Below, in pieces: positions 43,639-51,465 of a stretch of DNA of 64,000 nt. A program made the translations under genes and the position numbers. Every line of letters starts with the position of its first letter. Position 1 is the first letter of the stretch. The notes under the pieces are model-generated. The model had not been told where the DNA came from. It did not search any database and worked only from the letters and a program-made list of their open reading frames with translations. Source of the DNA: RI-43 sp033764725 (GTDB lineage: Bacteria; Pseudomonadota; Alphaproteobacteria; Caulobacterales; Aquidulcibacteraceae); assembly GCA_033764725.1 (NCBI GenBank), contig JANRIR010000067.1, forward strand, positions 62,001 through 126,000, in the 5' to 3' direction.

Positions 43639-43750
43639 GCGCATCGCATAGCAAGCCGCCGGGGCCCTGCGCCATCGCGCGCGCGCAGCAGGCGACCGGC
43701 TTGCGTCGGCGCCGCTGGGAGGCGATCATCGCGCAGTGAAGGAGCGATGG

Positions 43751-44641
43751 ATGCGACGGTTTCTGGGCGCGGCGGCCGCGGCGTGGGCGTGTTTGACCGC
43801 CCTCGGGCCGGTCGCGACCGCGCAGCCGCAGGCGGATCCGTTTCGCGGCCAATACGCATCGATCGAAATCACCCTTGCGCCGCGCGCGGCCGAGCGTCAG
43901 GCCGCAGCGCTTGATGAGGCCCTGGATGCGCTCCAGCCGCAGCGGCGCGGCGTGACCGACGTCTATGTCCTGGCGGCCGGCTTCTGGAGCGATCCGGTCT
44001 TCGAAAGCGAAGCCAGCCAGGCCGCCGACATTCTGCGCCAGCGGCTCGGCGCCGACGGCCGCACCATCGTTTTGTCGCAAGGCGGCGGCGTCGGCGACCC
44101 GCGCTTTCCCGCCGCCACGCCGTTCAACGTCTCCGCCGCGATGGGCCGCATCGGGCGACTCATCGATCCGGAAGAAGATCTTGTGGTGATCTTCTTCACG
44201 TCGCACGGCAGCCCCGACGGCTCGATCGCGATCCGTGACCAGAGCCGCCTGAGCGCGGCGCTGCGTCCGGTCCATCTGCGCGACGCGCTGAACGACGCGG
44301 GCATCCGCAACCGCGTGGTCATCGTGTCGGCATGCTTTTCCGGCGCTTTCGTTGCGCCGCTGATCGATGAGCGCACGATCGTGCTGACCGCGGCCGCGCC
44401 GGACCGCTCATCCTTCGGCTGCCAGCCGGAGAATGAATGGACCTATTTCGGCGACGCCTATTTCAACAACGCGCTGCGCAACGGCGCGCCGCTGGTGCAG
44501 GCGTTCGACGAGGCGCGCACGCAGATCGCGCAATGGGAGCGCGAGCGCGGCATTGCGCCGCCGTCCAACCCGCAGCGCCATGTCGGCGCGCGCGCGCACG
44601 ATCTGGTGCGCCGCGCCGAGACAGCCGCTCGCGCGCGCTGA
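43751..44641 (+). CDS. Exported C13-family (legumain/caspase-fold) cysteine peptidase
   Basis: A 296-residue protein with a signal peptide (cleavage near TAQ, residues 23-25), so it is probably periplasmic. The catalytic dyad of clan CD/C13 peptidases is visible: His152 in FFTSHGSPDG and Cys195 in VSACFSGAF, each after a hydrophobic strand (DLVVIFF, RVVIVSA). ATG 43751 follows AAGGAGCG; the longer GTG reading would put that site inside the gene. Substrate unknown; it may process envelope proteins. Confidence 0.85.
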   Translation: MRRFLGAAAAAWACLTALGPVATAQPQADPFRGQYASIEITLAPRAAERQAAALDEALDALQPQRRGVTDVYVLAAGFWSDPVFESEASQAADILRQRLGADGRTIVLSQGGGVGDPRFPAATPFNVSAAMGRIGRLIDPEEDLVVIFFTSHGSPDGSIAIRDQSRLSAALRPVHLRDALNDAGIRNRVVIVSACFSGAFVAPLIDERTIVLTAAAPDRSSFGCQPENEWTYFGDAYFNNALRNGAPLVQAFDEARTQIAQWERERGIAPPSNPQRHVGARAHDLVRRAETAARAR

Positions 44642-44644
44642 CGC

Positions 44645-45139
44645 TCACCCCTCGAGCCCTGGGCTGAACGTCAGCACGCCGGACGGTCGCGCCGCGCCGA
44701 ACGCCAGATATTGCACGACATGTCGCGGCAGATTGCGATACGATAAGGTATTGTCGCTGACGAAGCCGAAGCGGCTATAGTATCGCGGATCGCCAATAAG
44801 AACACAGCCCTGGGCGCCCCGGCGCGCGATGTCTGCGAGGCCGTGCGTGACAAGGGTGCCGCCGAGTCCTTGGCGTTGGGCGTGCGGCGCGACGGAAACC
44901 GGCCCCAGGCCGTACCATCCCGTGAACGCGGCGTCGAAAAAGACCGGGGAAAACGCAATGTGCCCTAGCAAATCCGCGCCCGAGTCGGCGACCAAAGAGA
45001 GCGTCAAATCACCATCCGAGCGGAGCTTTGCGACGCATTCCGCTTCATCGCCCTGGCTATACGGCATGGGCGCGAAGGCCGCCTTGGTCACCTGCGCGAT
45101 CGCGGCGTAATCGCCCGGACGCTCGGGTCTGATGTCCAT
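44645..45139 (-). CDS. GNAT-family N-acetyltransferase
   Basis: A 164-residue acetyl-CoA-dependent acyltransferase. The fold is shown by IRPERPGDYAAIAQVTKAAF at the N-terminus, VSVAPHAQRQGLGGTLVTHGL (the acetyl-CoA pyrophosphate loop Q/R-x-x-G-x-G/A near 87-100) and VLIGDPRYYSRFGF. It resembles the YhbS subgroup. Substrate unknown. It converges on the C13 peptidase with a 3-bp gap. Confidence 0.9.
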   Translation of the reverse strand: MDIRPERPGDYAAIAQVTKAAFAPMPYSQGDEAECVAKLRSDGDLTLSLVADSGADLLGHIAFSPVFFDAAFTGWYGLGPVSVAPHAQRQGLGGTLVTHGLADIARRGAQGCVLIGDPRYYSRFGFVSDNTLSYRNLPRHVVQYLAFGAARPSGVLTFSPGLEG

Positions 45140-45261
45140 CGCGCTTCCCTATCATGACGACGCCGTGCAGCAATCAGCCGTGCGCAATCCGTGGCGTCGC
45201 CGTGCCGGCGGCGCGGGCGCACGCGTTCAAGGTTCCCTAACGGTCCAACGCGAAAAGATCG

Positions 45262-45759
45262 ATGATGGCGATGCGACTCATTCTTGGCGTTGATCCTGGG
45301 CTCAACAGGTGCGGATGGGGCGTCATCGCTGCCGATGGCGCGCGGATGACGCACGTCGCGCACGGCGTGTTGACGCCGGCGTCGGACGCAAGCCTCGCCG
45401 CGCGCCTCGCCGAATTGGCGCTGCTTTTGGAAGCGGTGGTCGCGGCGCAACAGCCGCACGAGGTCGCCGTTGAGGAAACCTACGTCAACGTCAATGCGCG
45501 GGCGGCGCTGACGCTTGGCCAGGCGCGCGGCGTGGCGCTGGCGAGCTGCGCGCGCGCCGGGCTTCCGGTTGCGGAATATGCGCCTGCGACGATCAAGAAA
45601 GCGCTGGTCGGCAACGGCCAGGCCGAGAAGGATCAGGTCGCGTTCATGGTGCGGCGGCTGTTGCCGACCGCCGGCGCCGTCGCCGCCGACGCCGCCGATG
45701 CGCTGGCCTGCGCGATCTGCCACGCCGCGCATCGCGGCTGGCGATCGCGCATCGGCTGA
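45262..45759 (+). CDS. ruvC: Holliday junction resolvase RuvC
   Basis: A dimeric endonuclease that cuts Holliday junctions with RuvAB. The 165-residue product has the four acidic residues in context: ILGVDPGLNRCGWG, VAVEETYVNVNARAA, and DAADALACAICHA with its Asp pair. GQARGVAL and VGNGQAEKDQVAFMV are also family blocks. The start is uncertain among Met at 45262, 45265 and 45271. ruvA and ruvB are not adjacent in this window. Confidence 0.95.
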   Translation: MMAMRLILGVDPGLNRCGWGVIAADGARMTHVAHGVLTPASDASLAARLAELALLLEAVVAAQQPHEVAVEETYVNVNARAALTLGQARGVALASCARAGLPVAEYAPATIKKALVGNGQAEKDQVAFMVRRLLPTAGAVAADAADALACAICHAAHRGWRSRIG

Positions 45760-45766
45760 GCAGGCG

Positions 45767-46144
45767 TCAGCGCGCGCCCCAATGCCGGCTCGACAGGCCG
45801 ACCGTGCAGAGCCGCGGATCGACCGCATAGGCCCCGCGATTGGTTTGCACCACGCCGCCGCGCAGGCCGTCGCCAGATTGCGTGAACGATCCGTCGAGAT
45901 TGGCGCCGCGCTGAATCAGACAGGCGGCGTTGGCGTCGCCGGTCTGGGTGATGGCGCCGCTATTGTTGCGCCCGGTCTGGCGCAGCATCGCGACATTGCC
46001 GCGCCCGGTCTGCGCCACGACCGCGCCGTTGCGTGCGCCGTCCTGCGTCACCACCGCGCGATTGGTTTGCGCGAACGCCTCCGTCGACGCGAGCGCAGCG
46101 AACATGGCGGCCGCGCCGAGGATCATGCTGGATGTGCGGTTCAT
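45767..46144 (-). CDS. Curlin-repeat protein, CsgB-like minor subunit
   Basis: A 125-residue secreted protein with signal peptide (MNRTSSMILGAAAMFAALASTEAFA) and curlin repeats of the type Q-x-G-x-x-N-x-A-x-x-x-Q-x-G (VTQDGARNGAVVAQTGRGN, LRQTGRNNSGAITQTGDANAACLIQRG). Two Cys lie after the repeats. The Met at 46144 with GGGAG upstream is chosen. It is third in csgA-csgH-csgB-like order and may act as nucleator, though it could be a second major subunit. Confidence 0.8.
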   Translation of the reverse strand: MNRTSSMILGAAAMFAALASTEAFAQTNRAVVTQDGARNGAVVAQTGRGNVAMLRQTGRNNSGAITQTGDANAACLIQRGANLDGSFTQSGDGLRGGVVQTNRGAYAVDPRLCTVGLSSRHWGAR

Positions 46145-46157
46145 GACCGATGCTCCC

Positions 46158-46607
46158 TTAGCCGCGCAACACGTCGCGGCAGATTTCGCCATGCGAGTCG
46201 CTCAGCACGAGCCGTGCGCGATAGCGCGCGCCGCGTTCGAGGCTGAACTCCGCTGTCCCGAGACGCGCCGCAGCGCCTGGACGCAACGAAAAGTCGCCGC
46301 CTTGGGTCACGTCGGATGCGCCGTTAGGCCCGGTCTTGGTGATCACCAGATCATAATCGCCCCACACGGCGCGATCCGATCGCGCGAAGGCGGTGATCTC
46401 GACGCCGTTGGCCGTGCGCCGCGCGCGCACGTCGCAGGATGCGGCGCTCCCAGGCGCATAATGCGCGGGAACGACGACCGCCGCATCCGCTGGTGCGGCG
46501 AGGATAGGCGCGCGCGCTGCGTGCGGCGATTCGATCGCCGGCTTTGCGGCCGCCGTGCAGGCCATCGCCGCACACAGCGCCGACAGTGCGAGAAGTTGCT
46601 TTTTCAT
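46158..46607 (-). CDS. csgH: CsgH-like curli amyloid chaperone
   Basis: A 149-residue exported protein. The C-terminal half matches CsgH, the alphaproteobacterial inhibitor of premature CsgA amyloid: ASCDVRARRTANGVEITAFARSDRAVWGDYDLVITKTGPNG, then QGGDF and a beta-rich end with a final Cys. The N-terminus is a signal peptide. It lies between the two curlin genes and its ATG at 46607 is preceded by GGAGGGCG. It presumably keeps curlin soluble in the periplasm. Confidence 0.82.
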   Translation of the reverse strand: MKKQLLALSALCAAMACTAAAKPAIESPHAARAPILAAPADAAVVVPAHYAPGSAASCDVRARRTANGVEITAFARSDRAVWGDYDLVITKTGPNGASDVTQGGDFSLRPGAAARLGTAEFSLERGARYRARLVLSDSHGEICRDVLRG

Positions 46608-46632
46608 GTCGCCCTCCTGATCGGCTGGACGG

Positions 46633-46662
46633 GTGCGGGAGAGCCTCATCGCTCTCCCGCAC
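46633..46662 (-). other. Strong intercistronic hairpin between csgA and csgH
   Basis: A perfect 12-bp stem GTGCGGGAGAGC (46633-46644) with GCTCTCCCGCAC (46651-46662) and a 6-nt loop. It directly follows the csgA stop (minus strand) and lacks a T-run, so it is likely a 3'-end stabilising or processing structure that favours csgA over csgH. Confidence 0.75.
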
Positions 46663-46671
46663 GATGCGGCC

Positions 46672-47178
46672 TCACTCGTAGCCGCCTTGGATCACGACGG
46701 AGATGTTGCCGTCGCCGCGTTGACGCACCTGCGCATCCTGGCCGCGACCGGTCTGGATGATCGCCGAGGTGTTCTCGACGCCGACCTGATCGGTGTTCGC
46801 GGTGTGGCCGCTGCCGATCTGCGCGACGCCGGCGACATTGCCGTAGCCGTTCTGCGTCGTGGTCGATTGCAGGCGGCGGCCTTCTTGCGCGGTGACGGAA
46901 TAATTGTTCTCGCCGCGCTGCGTCGTGGCTGCGCGATTGCGGTTGCCGTACTGGTCCATGCGCAGGAAGTTGTTGTAGCCCGATTGCACGCCGCGCGCGT
47001 AATGGCCATTGCCGCCTTGCACAACGACCGCGCCGTTGCGGTCGCCGTTCTGCACGGCCGCCGCGCCATTGGCGTAGCCGGACTGATCGATGCGCGTGCG
47101 GTTTTGCGCAAATGCGCTCGGCGTGCTCAGGGTCGTAAACGCCGCGAGCGCCAGGGTCGCCGCCAGGATCCGTTTCAT
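46672..47178 (-). CDS. csgA: Major curlin subunit CsgA
   Basis: A 168-residue secreted amyloid subunit. Signal peptide MKRILAATLALAAFTTLSTPSAFA, then about six imperfect repeats of 22-26 residues with Gln/Asn and Gly at the turn positions (IDQSGYANGAAAVQNGDRNGAVVVQGG, VQSGYNNFLRMDQYGNRNRAATTQRGENN, TQNGYGNVAGVAQIGSGHTANTDQVG). It forms extracellular curli-like fibres. The secretion pore CsgG and the CsgE/CsgF factors are not in the window. Confidence 0.88.
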   Translation of the reverse strand: MKRILAATLALAAFTTLSTPSAFAQNRTRIDQSGYANGAAAVQNGDRNGAVVVQGGNGHYARGVQSGYNNFLRMDQYGNRNRAATTQRGENNYSVTAQEGRRLQSTTTQNGYGNVAGVAQIGSGHTANTDQVGVENTSAIIQTGRGQDAQVRQRGDGNISVVIQGGYE

Positions 47179-47348
47179 GTTCCGCTCTCCACCTCATTCG
47201 TGAGCGCTGTGCGTCCATCGCCTGCGTCTCAACGAACGCGATCCTGGCGCACGCCGCCTGAGCGCAGCTTGAACGCGCGGTTCAGGGAGGGCTTGACCTG
47301 CGCGTCCGGCCGGGGAAAGTGCGGCCACGGGGGTCGAAGGAGGCGAAC

Positions 47349-47627
47349 ATGAATTCTCGGATAGCGAAAATAGCGGCGGCGGCGGTCCTCGCCGCATGGC
47401 TCGGCGCGTGCAGCCAGCAAGCCCAGGACGATGCGAGCACCGCGGCGGAGACCGCTGCGGAAGAGGTCGGCGAAGCCGCCGAAGCCACTGGCGAGGCGGT
47501 CGAAGCCGCGGCCAGCGACGCTGCCGACGCCGCCGCCAAGGCCGGCGATGCGGTGGAAGGCGCCGTGAACGACGCCGCGAAATCCGTCGACGCCGCCACC
47601 GACGACAATCCGGCCACCGCGCCCTGA
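47349..47627 (+). CDS. Small Ala-rich lipoprotein
   Basis: A 92-residue predicted lipoprotein with lipobox LGAC (Cys22), then a long Ala/Glu/Asp helix of near-heptad composition (AETAAEEVGEAAEATGEAVEAAASDAADAAAKAGDAVEG). There is no enzymatic motif. It resembles small coiled-coil, Lpp-like or entericidin-like envelope lipoproteins of alphaproteobacteria. ATG 47349 follows AAGGAGGCG. It diverges from the curli operon. Confidence 0.7.
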   Translation: MNSRIAKIAAAAVLAAWLGACSQQAQDDASTAAETAAEEVGEAAEATGEAVEAAASDAADAAAKAGDAVEGAVNDAAKSVDAATDDNPATAP

Positions 47628-47748
47628 TCTGTCGCAACGGCCAGCTTCCGGGCGCGTCGGTCCTGCCCATGGGCAAGGCGCCGACGCGCCCGATTGCGTT
47701 TGAAGCGCCAATTTTTCCGTGACTGACCGCACAGGTGGAGACGCCGCC

Positions 47749-49167
47749 ATGATCGACATGAATACCGGCTACGCGATGACGATCGGCGGCAAGGCGGCGG
47801 CGACGCACGCCACCATTCCCGTCGTCAATCCTGCGACAGGCGAAGCCTTCGCGCACGCCCCGGATTGCACGCGCGCGCAACTGGACGAGGCGGTCGCCGC
47901 CGCGCGCGAGGCGTTCAAGACGTGGCGCGCGACGCTGATCGAGACGCGCCAGGGCTTGATGCGCAAGGCGGCGGAAGTCCTTCTCGCGCATGCAAACGAT
48001 CTCGGCCGCCTGTTCACGCGCGAACAGGGCCGCCCCGTCGATGCGGCGATCCAGGAGATTCAGGGCGCCGCCGCCTGGATGCAGGCCGTCGCGCAGATGG
48101 CCCCGCCGCGCCACGTGATCGAGGAAACGCCGCAACAACGCATCGAAACGCGCTACGCACCGCTCGGCGTGGTGTGCGCGATCGCGCCTTGGAATTTCCC
48201 GGTGACGCTGGCGATGTGGAAAGTCGCGCCGGCGCTGGTGGCGGGCAACACGATGGTGTTGAAGCCGTCGCCGTTCACGCCGCTGTGCACGCTGAAGATC
48301 GGCGAATTGTTCCGCGACGTGTTTCCGCCAGGCGTGTTCAATGTCGTGACCGGCGGCGATGACCTCGGTCCATGGATGACCGCGCATCCGGGCTTCGCGA
48401 AAATCTCGTTCACCGGCTCGACCGCCACGGGCAAGAAGGTGATGGAGAGCGCGGCGAAGGATTTGAAGCGCATCACGCTCGAGCTCGGCGGCAACGACGC
48501 CGCCATCGTGCTGCCGGATGTCGATCTCGACGAGGTGGCGCAGAAAATCTTCTTCGGCGCCTTCTTCAACACCGCGCAGATCTGCGTGGCGACCAAGCGG
48601 CTTTATGTGCATGAGGCCGTGTATGACGGCCTGCGCGATCGGCTGGCCGCGATCGCCAAAGCGGTCAAGGTGGGCGACGGCGCCGAACAGGGATCGGTGC
48701 TGGGTCCGATCCAGAACAAGCGGCAATATGAGCGCGTGCTCGATCTGCTTGAGGACGCCAAGCGCAACAATCTCACGCTGCTGCACGGCGCCGACATTCC
48801 CGACAATGGCGGCTATTTCATTCCCGTGACCATCGTCGACAATCCGCCGGAAACTGCGCGCGTCGTGCAGGAGGAGGCGTTCGGGCCGATTCTGCCGATG
48901 TTGAAATTCTCCGATGTGGACGACGTCGTCGCGCGCGCGAACGCCAGCGAGTACGGCCTCGCCGGCGCGGTCTGGTCGAAGGATGTCGACGCCGCGCTCG
49001 ATATCGCGCAGCGCATGGAGACCGGCACCGTCTGGATCAACCAGAATCTGAATTTGCGTCCGGACACCCCTTTCGCCGGCTGGAAAGGTTCCGGCTTCGG
49101 CGTCGAGAACGGCATGGAAGGGCTGTTGGAATACATGCAGCCGCAAGCGATCTACGTCGCGCGCTAG
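47749..49167 (+). CDS. Aldehyde dehydrogenase (NAD(P)-dependent)
   Basis: A 472-residue soluble aldehyde dehydrogenase. The catalytic Cys279 is in NTAQICVATKRL, the general base Glu245 in LELGGND, the oxyanion Asn149 in APWNFP, and the cofactor loop FTGSTATGKK. Several broad-specificity members (betaine, phenylacetaldehyde, aminobutyraldehyde dehydrogenases) look similar, so the substrate is not assigned. ATG 47749 follows GTGGAGAC; the upstream GTG would add 10 residues. Confidence 0.92.
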   Translation: MIDMNTGYAMTIGGKAAATHATIPVVNPATGEAFAHAPDCTRAQLDEAVAAAREAFKTWRATLIETRQGLMRKAAEVLLAHANDLGRLFTREQGRPVDAAIQEIQGAAAWMQAVAQMAPPRHVIEETPQQRIETRYAPLGVVCAIAPWNFPVTLAMWKVAPALVAGNTMVLKPSPFTPLCTLKIGELFRDVFPPGVFNVVTGGDDLGPWMTAHPGFAKISFTGSTATGKKVMESAAKDLKRITLELGGNDAAIVLPDVDLDEVAQKIFFGAFFNTAQICVATKRLYVHEAVYDGLRDRLAAIAKAVKVGDGAEQGSVLGPIQNKRQYERVLDLLEDAKRNNLTLLHGADIPDNGGYFIPVTIVDNPPETARVVQEEAFGPILPMLKFSDVDDVVARANASEYGLAGAVWSKDVDAALDIAQRMETGTVWINQNLNLRPDTPFAGWKGSGFGVENGMEGLLEYMQPQAIYVAR

Positions 49168-49631
49168 CCGCCGTCCGCGGCGGGGTCCTTGTCCTTGAAG
49201 GCGTCCTGCAGCACTTGAATGAGCAGCGGCAGCGCCATGGGGAAGCGCACTGCAAGCATCCCGGCGAGCGCTGCGATGGCGAGCGCCGCCAGCGGGGCGC
49301 GGTCGACGATGTCGCCCACGGCGCGGGTGATGAAGCCCATCTGGTCTTGCGCGTTCAGGCCGACAAAGCCTTGCTGAGCCGCCGGCGCTGCGGCGCTGTC
49401 ATCGCGCCGCGCCTGGCGCAGCCGCGCCGCGATCGCGCTGACAGCGATGGGCGCGAGAAAGCCGAGACCGATGATCACGGCTGGCCAAGGCGGGGGCAAG
49501 GCCGCAGCCAGCGCCTGCGCCGCCGCAATGCTGAGCCAGACGAATCCGATCGCCGCGCAGGCGACCATCAGCGCGATGCCGATGATCGCCGCGCGGGCTT
49601 CGCGCACCTGCGCGCTCAAGCCCCCGAACAT
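49164..49631 (-). CDS. Small membrane protein (phage-holin/DUF1469-like)
   Basis: A 155-residue membrane protein with hydrophobic segments near residues 14-42, 48-66 and 110-135, and a charged loop between. Its N-terminal FGGLSAQVREARAAIIGIALMVACAAIGFVWLSI fits the holin-superfamily III/DUF1469 group, often paired with ElaB/YqjD-like genes, which is also the case here (35 bp to the next gene). It probably acts in envelope stress; not proven. It overlaps the end of the dehydrogenase gene by 4 bp. Confidence 0.65.
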   Translation of the reverse strand: MFGGLSAQVREARAAIIGIALMVACAAIGFVWLSIAAAQALAAALPPPWPAVIIGLGFLAPIAVSAIAARLRQARRDDSAAAPAAQQGFVGLNAQDQMGFITRAVGDIVDRAPLAALAIAALAGMLAVRFPMALPLLIQVLQDAFKDKDPAADGG

Positions 49632-49666
49632 GCTCGGCCTTTCGTTTTGCGGCCAGTCAATCGATG

Positions 49667-49936
49667 CTAGCGCCGCGCTGCAAGGATCAGGCCGACGATC
49701 ATGCCGGCGCCGGCGGCGATGCCGAGCGCCACGCCGGGCTTCTCCTTCACGGCCTTCTTCAGAGACCGATACGCCTCTGTGGTGTGGGATTGCACGTCTT
49801 CGGCGAAATCTTCCGCCTTGTCGCGCGCCTGCGCGCCGATCGCTTCAGCCAGCTTTTTGACGTCGCGGCTGAGAGCCTTCACGTCCTCGCGGACGTCTTG
49901 CGCATGCGTCTCAACGCCATTCTCAGCGACCGCCAT
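49667..49936 (-). CDS. DUF883 (ElaB/YqjD-like) membrane-anchored protein
   Basis: An 89-residue protein of the ElaB/YqjD family, C-tail-anchored inner-membrane proteins that can bind ribosomes in stationary phase. A charged coiled coil (EDVKALSRDVKKLAEAIGAQARDKAEDFAEDVQ) is followed by the conserved KPGVALGIAAGAGMIVGLILAARR anchor. Met 49936 is preferred because GGAGG lies just upstream of it, inside the longer reading. It forms a pair with the downstream holin-like gene. Confidence 0.85.
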   Translation of the reverse strand: MAVAENGVETHAQDVREDVKALSRDVKKLAEAIGAQARDKAEDFAEDVQSHTTEAYRSLKKAVKEKPGVALGIAAGAGMIVGLILAARR

Positions 49937-50080
49937 TGCATCCTCCATCGCTTGCGCCGGGCGCGGCCCGGTCGCACCATCCATATGGCCCGCAGCGCCC
50001 CGAATTAAACCGCGGCGCGCTTGCGTCGTTTCGTCAACGCGCGACTAAGCGTTTGGGTGCCGCGCTCGCGCAAAAAATTT

Positions 50081-51328
50081 TCAGTCGCGCGCGACGGGCG
50101 CCGGGCGGCGTTCGCCCGGCTGCGGCGCCAGGCCATAGGGTTTGACCAGATCCCATACATGATCCGGGATCATGCGCTTCATGCGCTGCGGTTTTTCGCG
50201 GCGCAGGTGCAGCACCGTCTCGACCGCCTTCATCTCAAGCCGCGCGCGGGCGAATTCCATGCCGCGCGGCCCGATGCGCGGCATCAGCCAGCCGACGAGC
50301 GGGCGCACCCAGTCTGGCATGCCCCGCAATGGCAGGCCGCCGGCCGCACGCGCCACATTGGCGAGAAACCCCTTCACCGGACCGCGCCGATCGCCGGCCG
50401 CGCCCGGCGCCTCCAGCGTCGCTTCGTCGCCCAAGAGATCGATCAGCTCTTCGCCCCGCGCATTGCGCACGATCAGCCATTGCCGGCCCTCGCCGCCCAT
50501 ATAGCCCACCGTGATGTCGGCGAGCGCGTTGGTGTAATCGACGCAGGTGCGGCACGTCAGCGGGAAGAAATCCGCCGGCAGTTTCGAAATCGGCAGCTGC
50601 AGAAAGGGAATGTCGCGCCGGCGCCCGTCGGCGTAGCGCAGCTCGACATGATAATCGGCGCGAAATTCGAGATAGGTGATCGCTTCGGGCGCGGGATCGA
50701 GCAGCCGCAGGAAATCGTGAAAGCGCTCGGTCGTCGTGTTGTCCGAGCAGGGCGTGCCGATGACATAGAGCGCATCGAGCCCCAATTCCGCCTCCAGCGC
50801 GCGCAGCGCATAGACTTGGCACGGAATGGCGATGACGGCGAGGCGGCGATAGCCCATCGCGCGGGCCGGTTCGAGCAGCGCCACGAGCGGCGCATAGCCC
50901 ATCCGCATGCCGCGCGCCTGCGCCATATCCGCCGCCCGCGTGATGATCGCCGGACGCGGGCGCCAGCGGTCGTCGGGATCGGGGATCATGGTCAGGACGG
51001 CGTCCACGCGGCCAAGCTCCAACAGGCGCTCCGCCAGGCGGGTGGCCACGCCCGTCCATTGCGCGCCGGGGGCTGGCGTTTTCAACGCGGCGCGAACGAT
51101 GCGCCGATAGGGGCCGAAATGGCTCTCGTCGGCGCGGGCGGCGTCGCGGGCGCGCCCGTGGACGCGCGCTTCAAGGGCGGGGTAATCCGGACTGATGAAC
51201 TGGCAGGCGCGGCCGCAGGCCTTGGGGTCCTGAAGCCGGGAGACGCCGCAATCGGTGCACAGGCCCCGCGGCGCGGCGGCGGCCAGCGGCGGCGACAGCG
51301 GCGCGGACGGCGGGAGGGCTTCTGACAT
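50081..51328 (-). CDS. bciB: Ferredoxin-dependent 3,8-divinyl (proto)chlorophyllide a 8-vinyl reductase
   Basis: It reduces the C8 vinyl group of divinyl chlorophyllide with electrons from ferredoxin, using FAD and 4Fe-4S clusters. The 415-residue product belongs to the coenzyme F420 hydrogenase beta-subunit family and matches BciB: the N-terminal Cys set CTDCGVSRLQDPKACGRACQF (Cys24, 27, 38, 42), YVIGTPCSDNTTTERFHDF, EFRADYHVEL and CRTCVDYTNALADITVGYMGG. Met 51328 removes 50 unsupported residues. It diverges from bchI across 137 bp. Confidence 0.92.
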   Translation of the reverse strand: MSEALPPSAPLSPPLAAAAPRGLCTDCGVSRLQDPKACGRACQFISPDYPALEARVHGRARDAARADESHFGPYRRIVRAALKTPAPGAQWTGVATRLAERLLELGRVDAVLTMIPDPDDRWRPRPAIITRAADMAQARGMRMGYAPLVALLEPARAMGYRRLAVIAIPCQVYALRALEAELGLDALYVIGTPCSDNTTTERFHDFLRLLDPAPEAITYLEFRADYHVELRYADGRRRDIPFLQLPISKLPADFFPLTCRTCVDYTNALADITVGYMGGEGRQWLIVRNARGEELIDLLGDEATLEAPGAAGDRRGPVKGFLANVARAAGGLPLRGMPDWVRPLVGWLMPRIGPRGMEFARARLEMKAVETVLHLRREKPQRMKRMIPDHVWDLVKPYGLAPQPGERRPAPVARD

Positions 51329-51465
51329 CGGGCGGCTTGCGTCATGGGCCGGTCCGCCCGTGTGCGCAAGGGCGCGCCTGAACGGCGGGCGCGTTAGCCA
51401 TGGCGCTTCTACTCCCGGCCGGCTCCGACTAAGGTGAATGCAAAGGTCGAGGTCGCCCGCACTGC

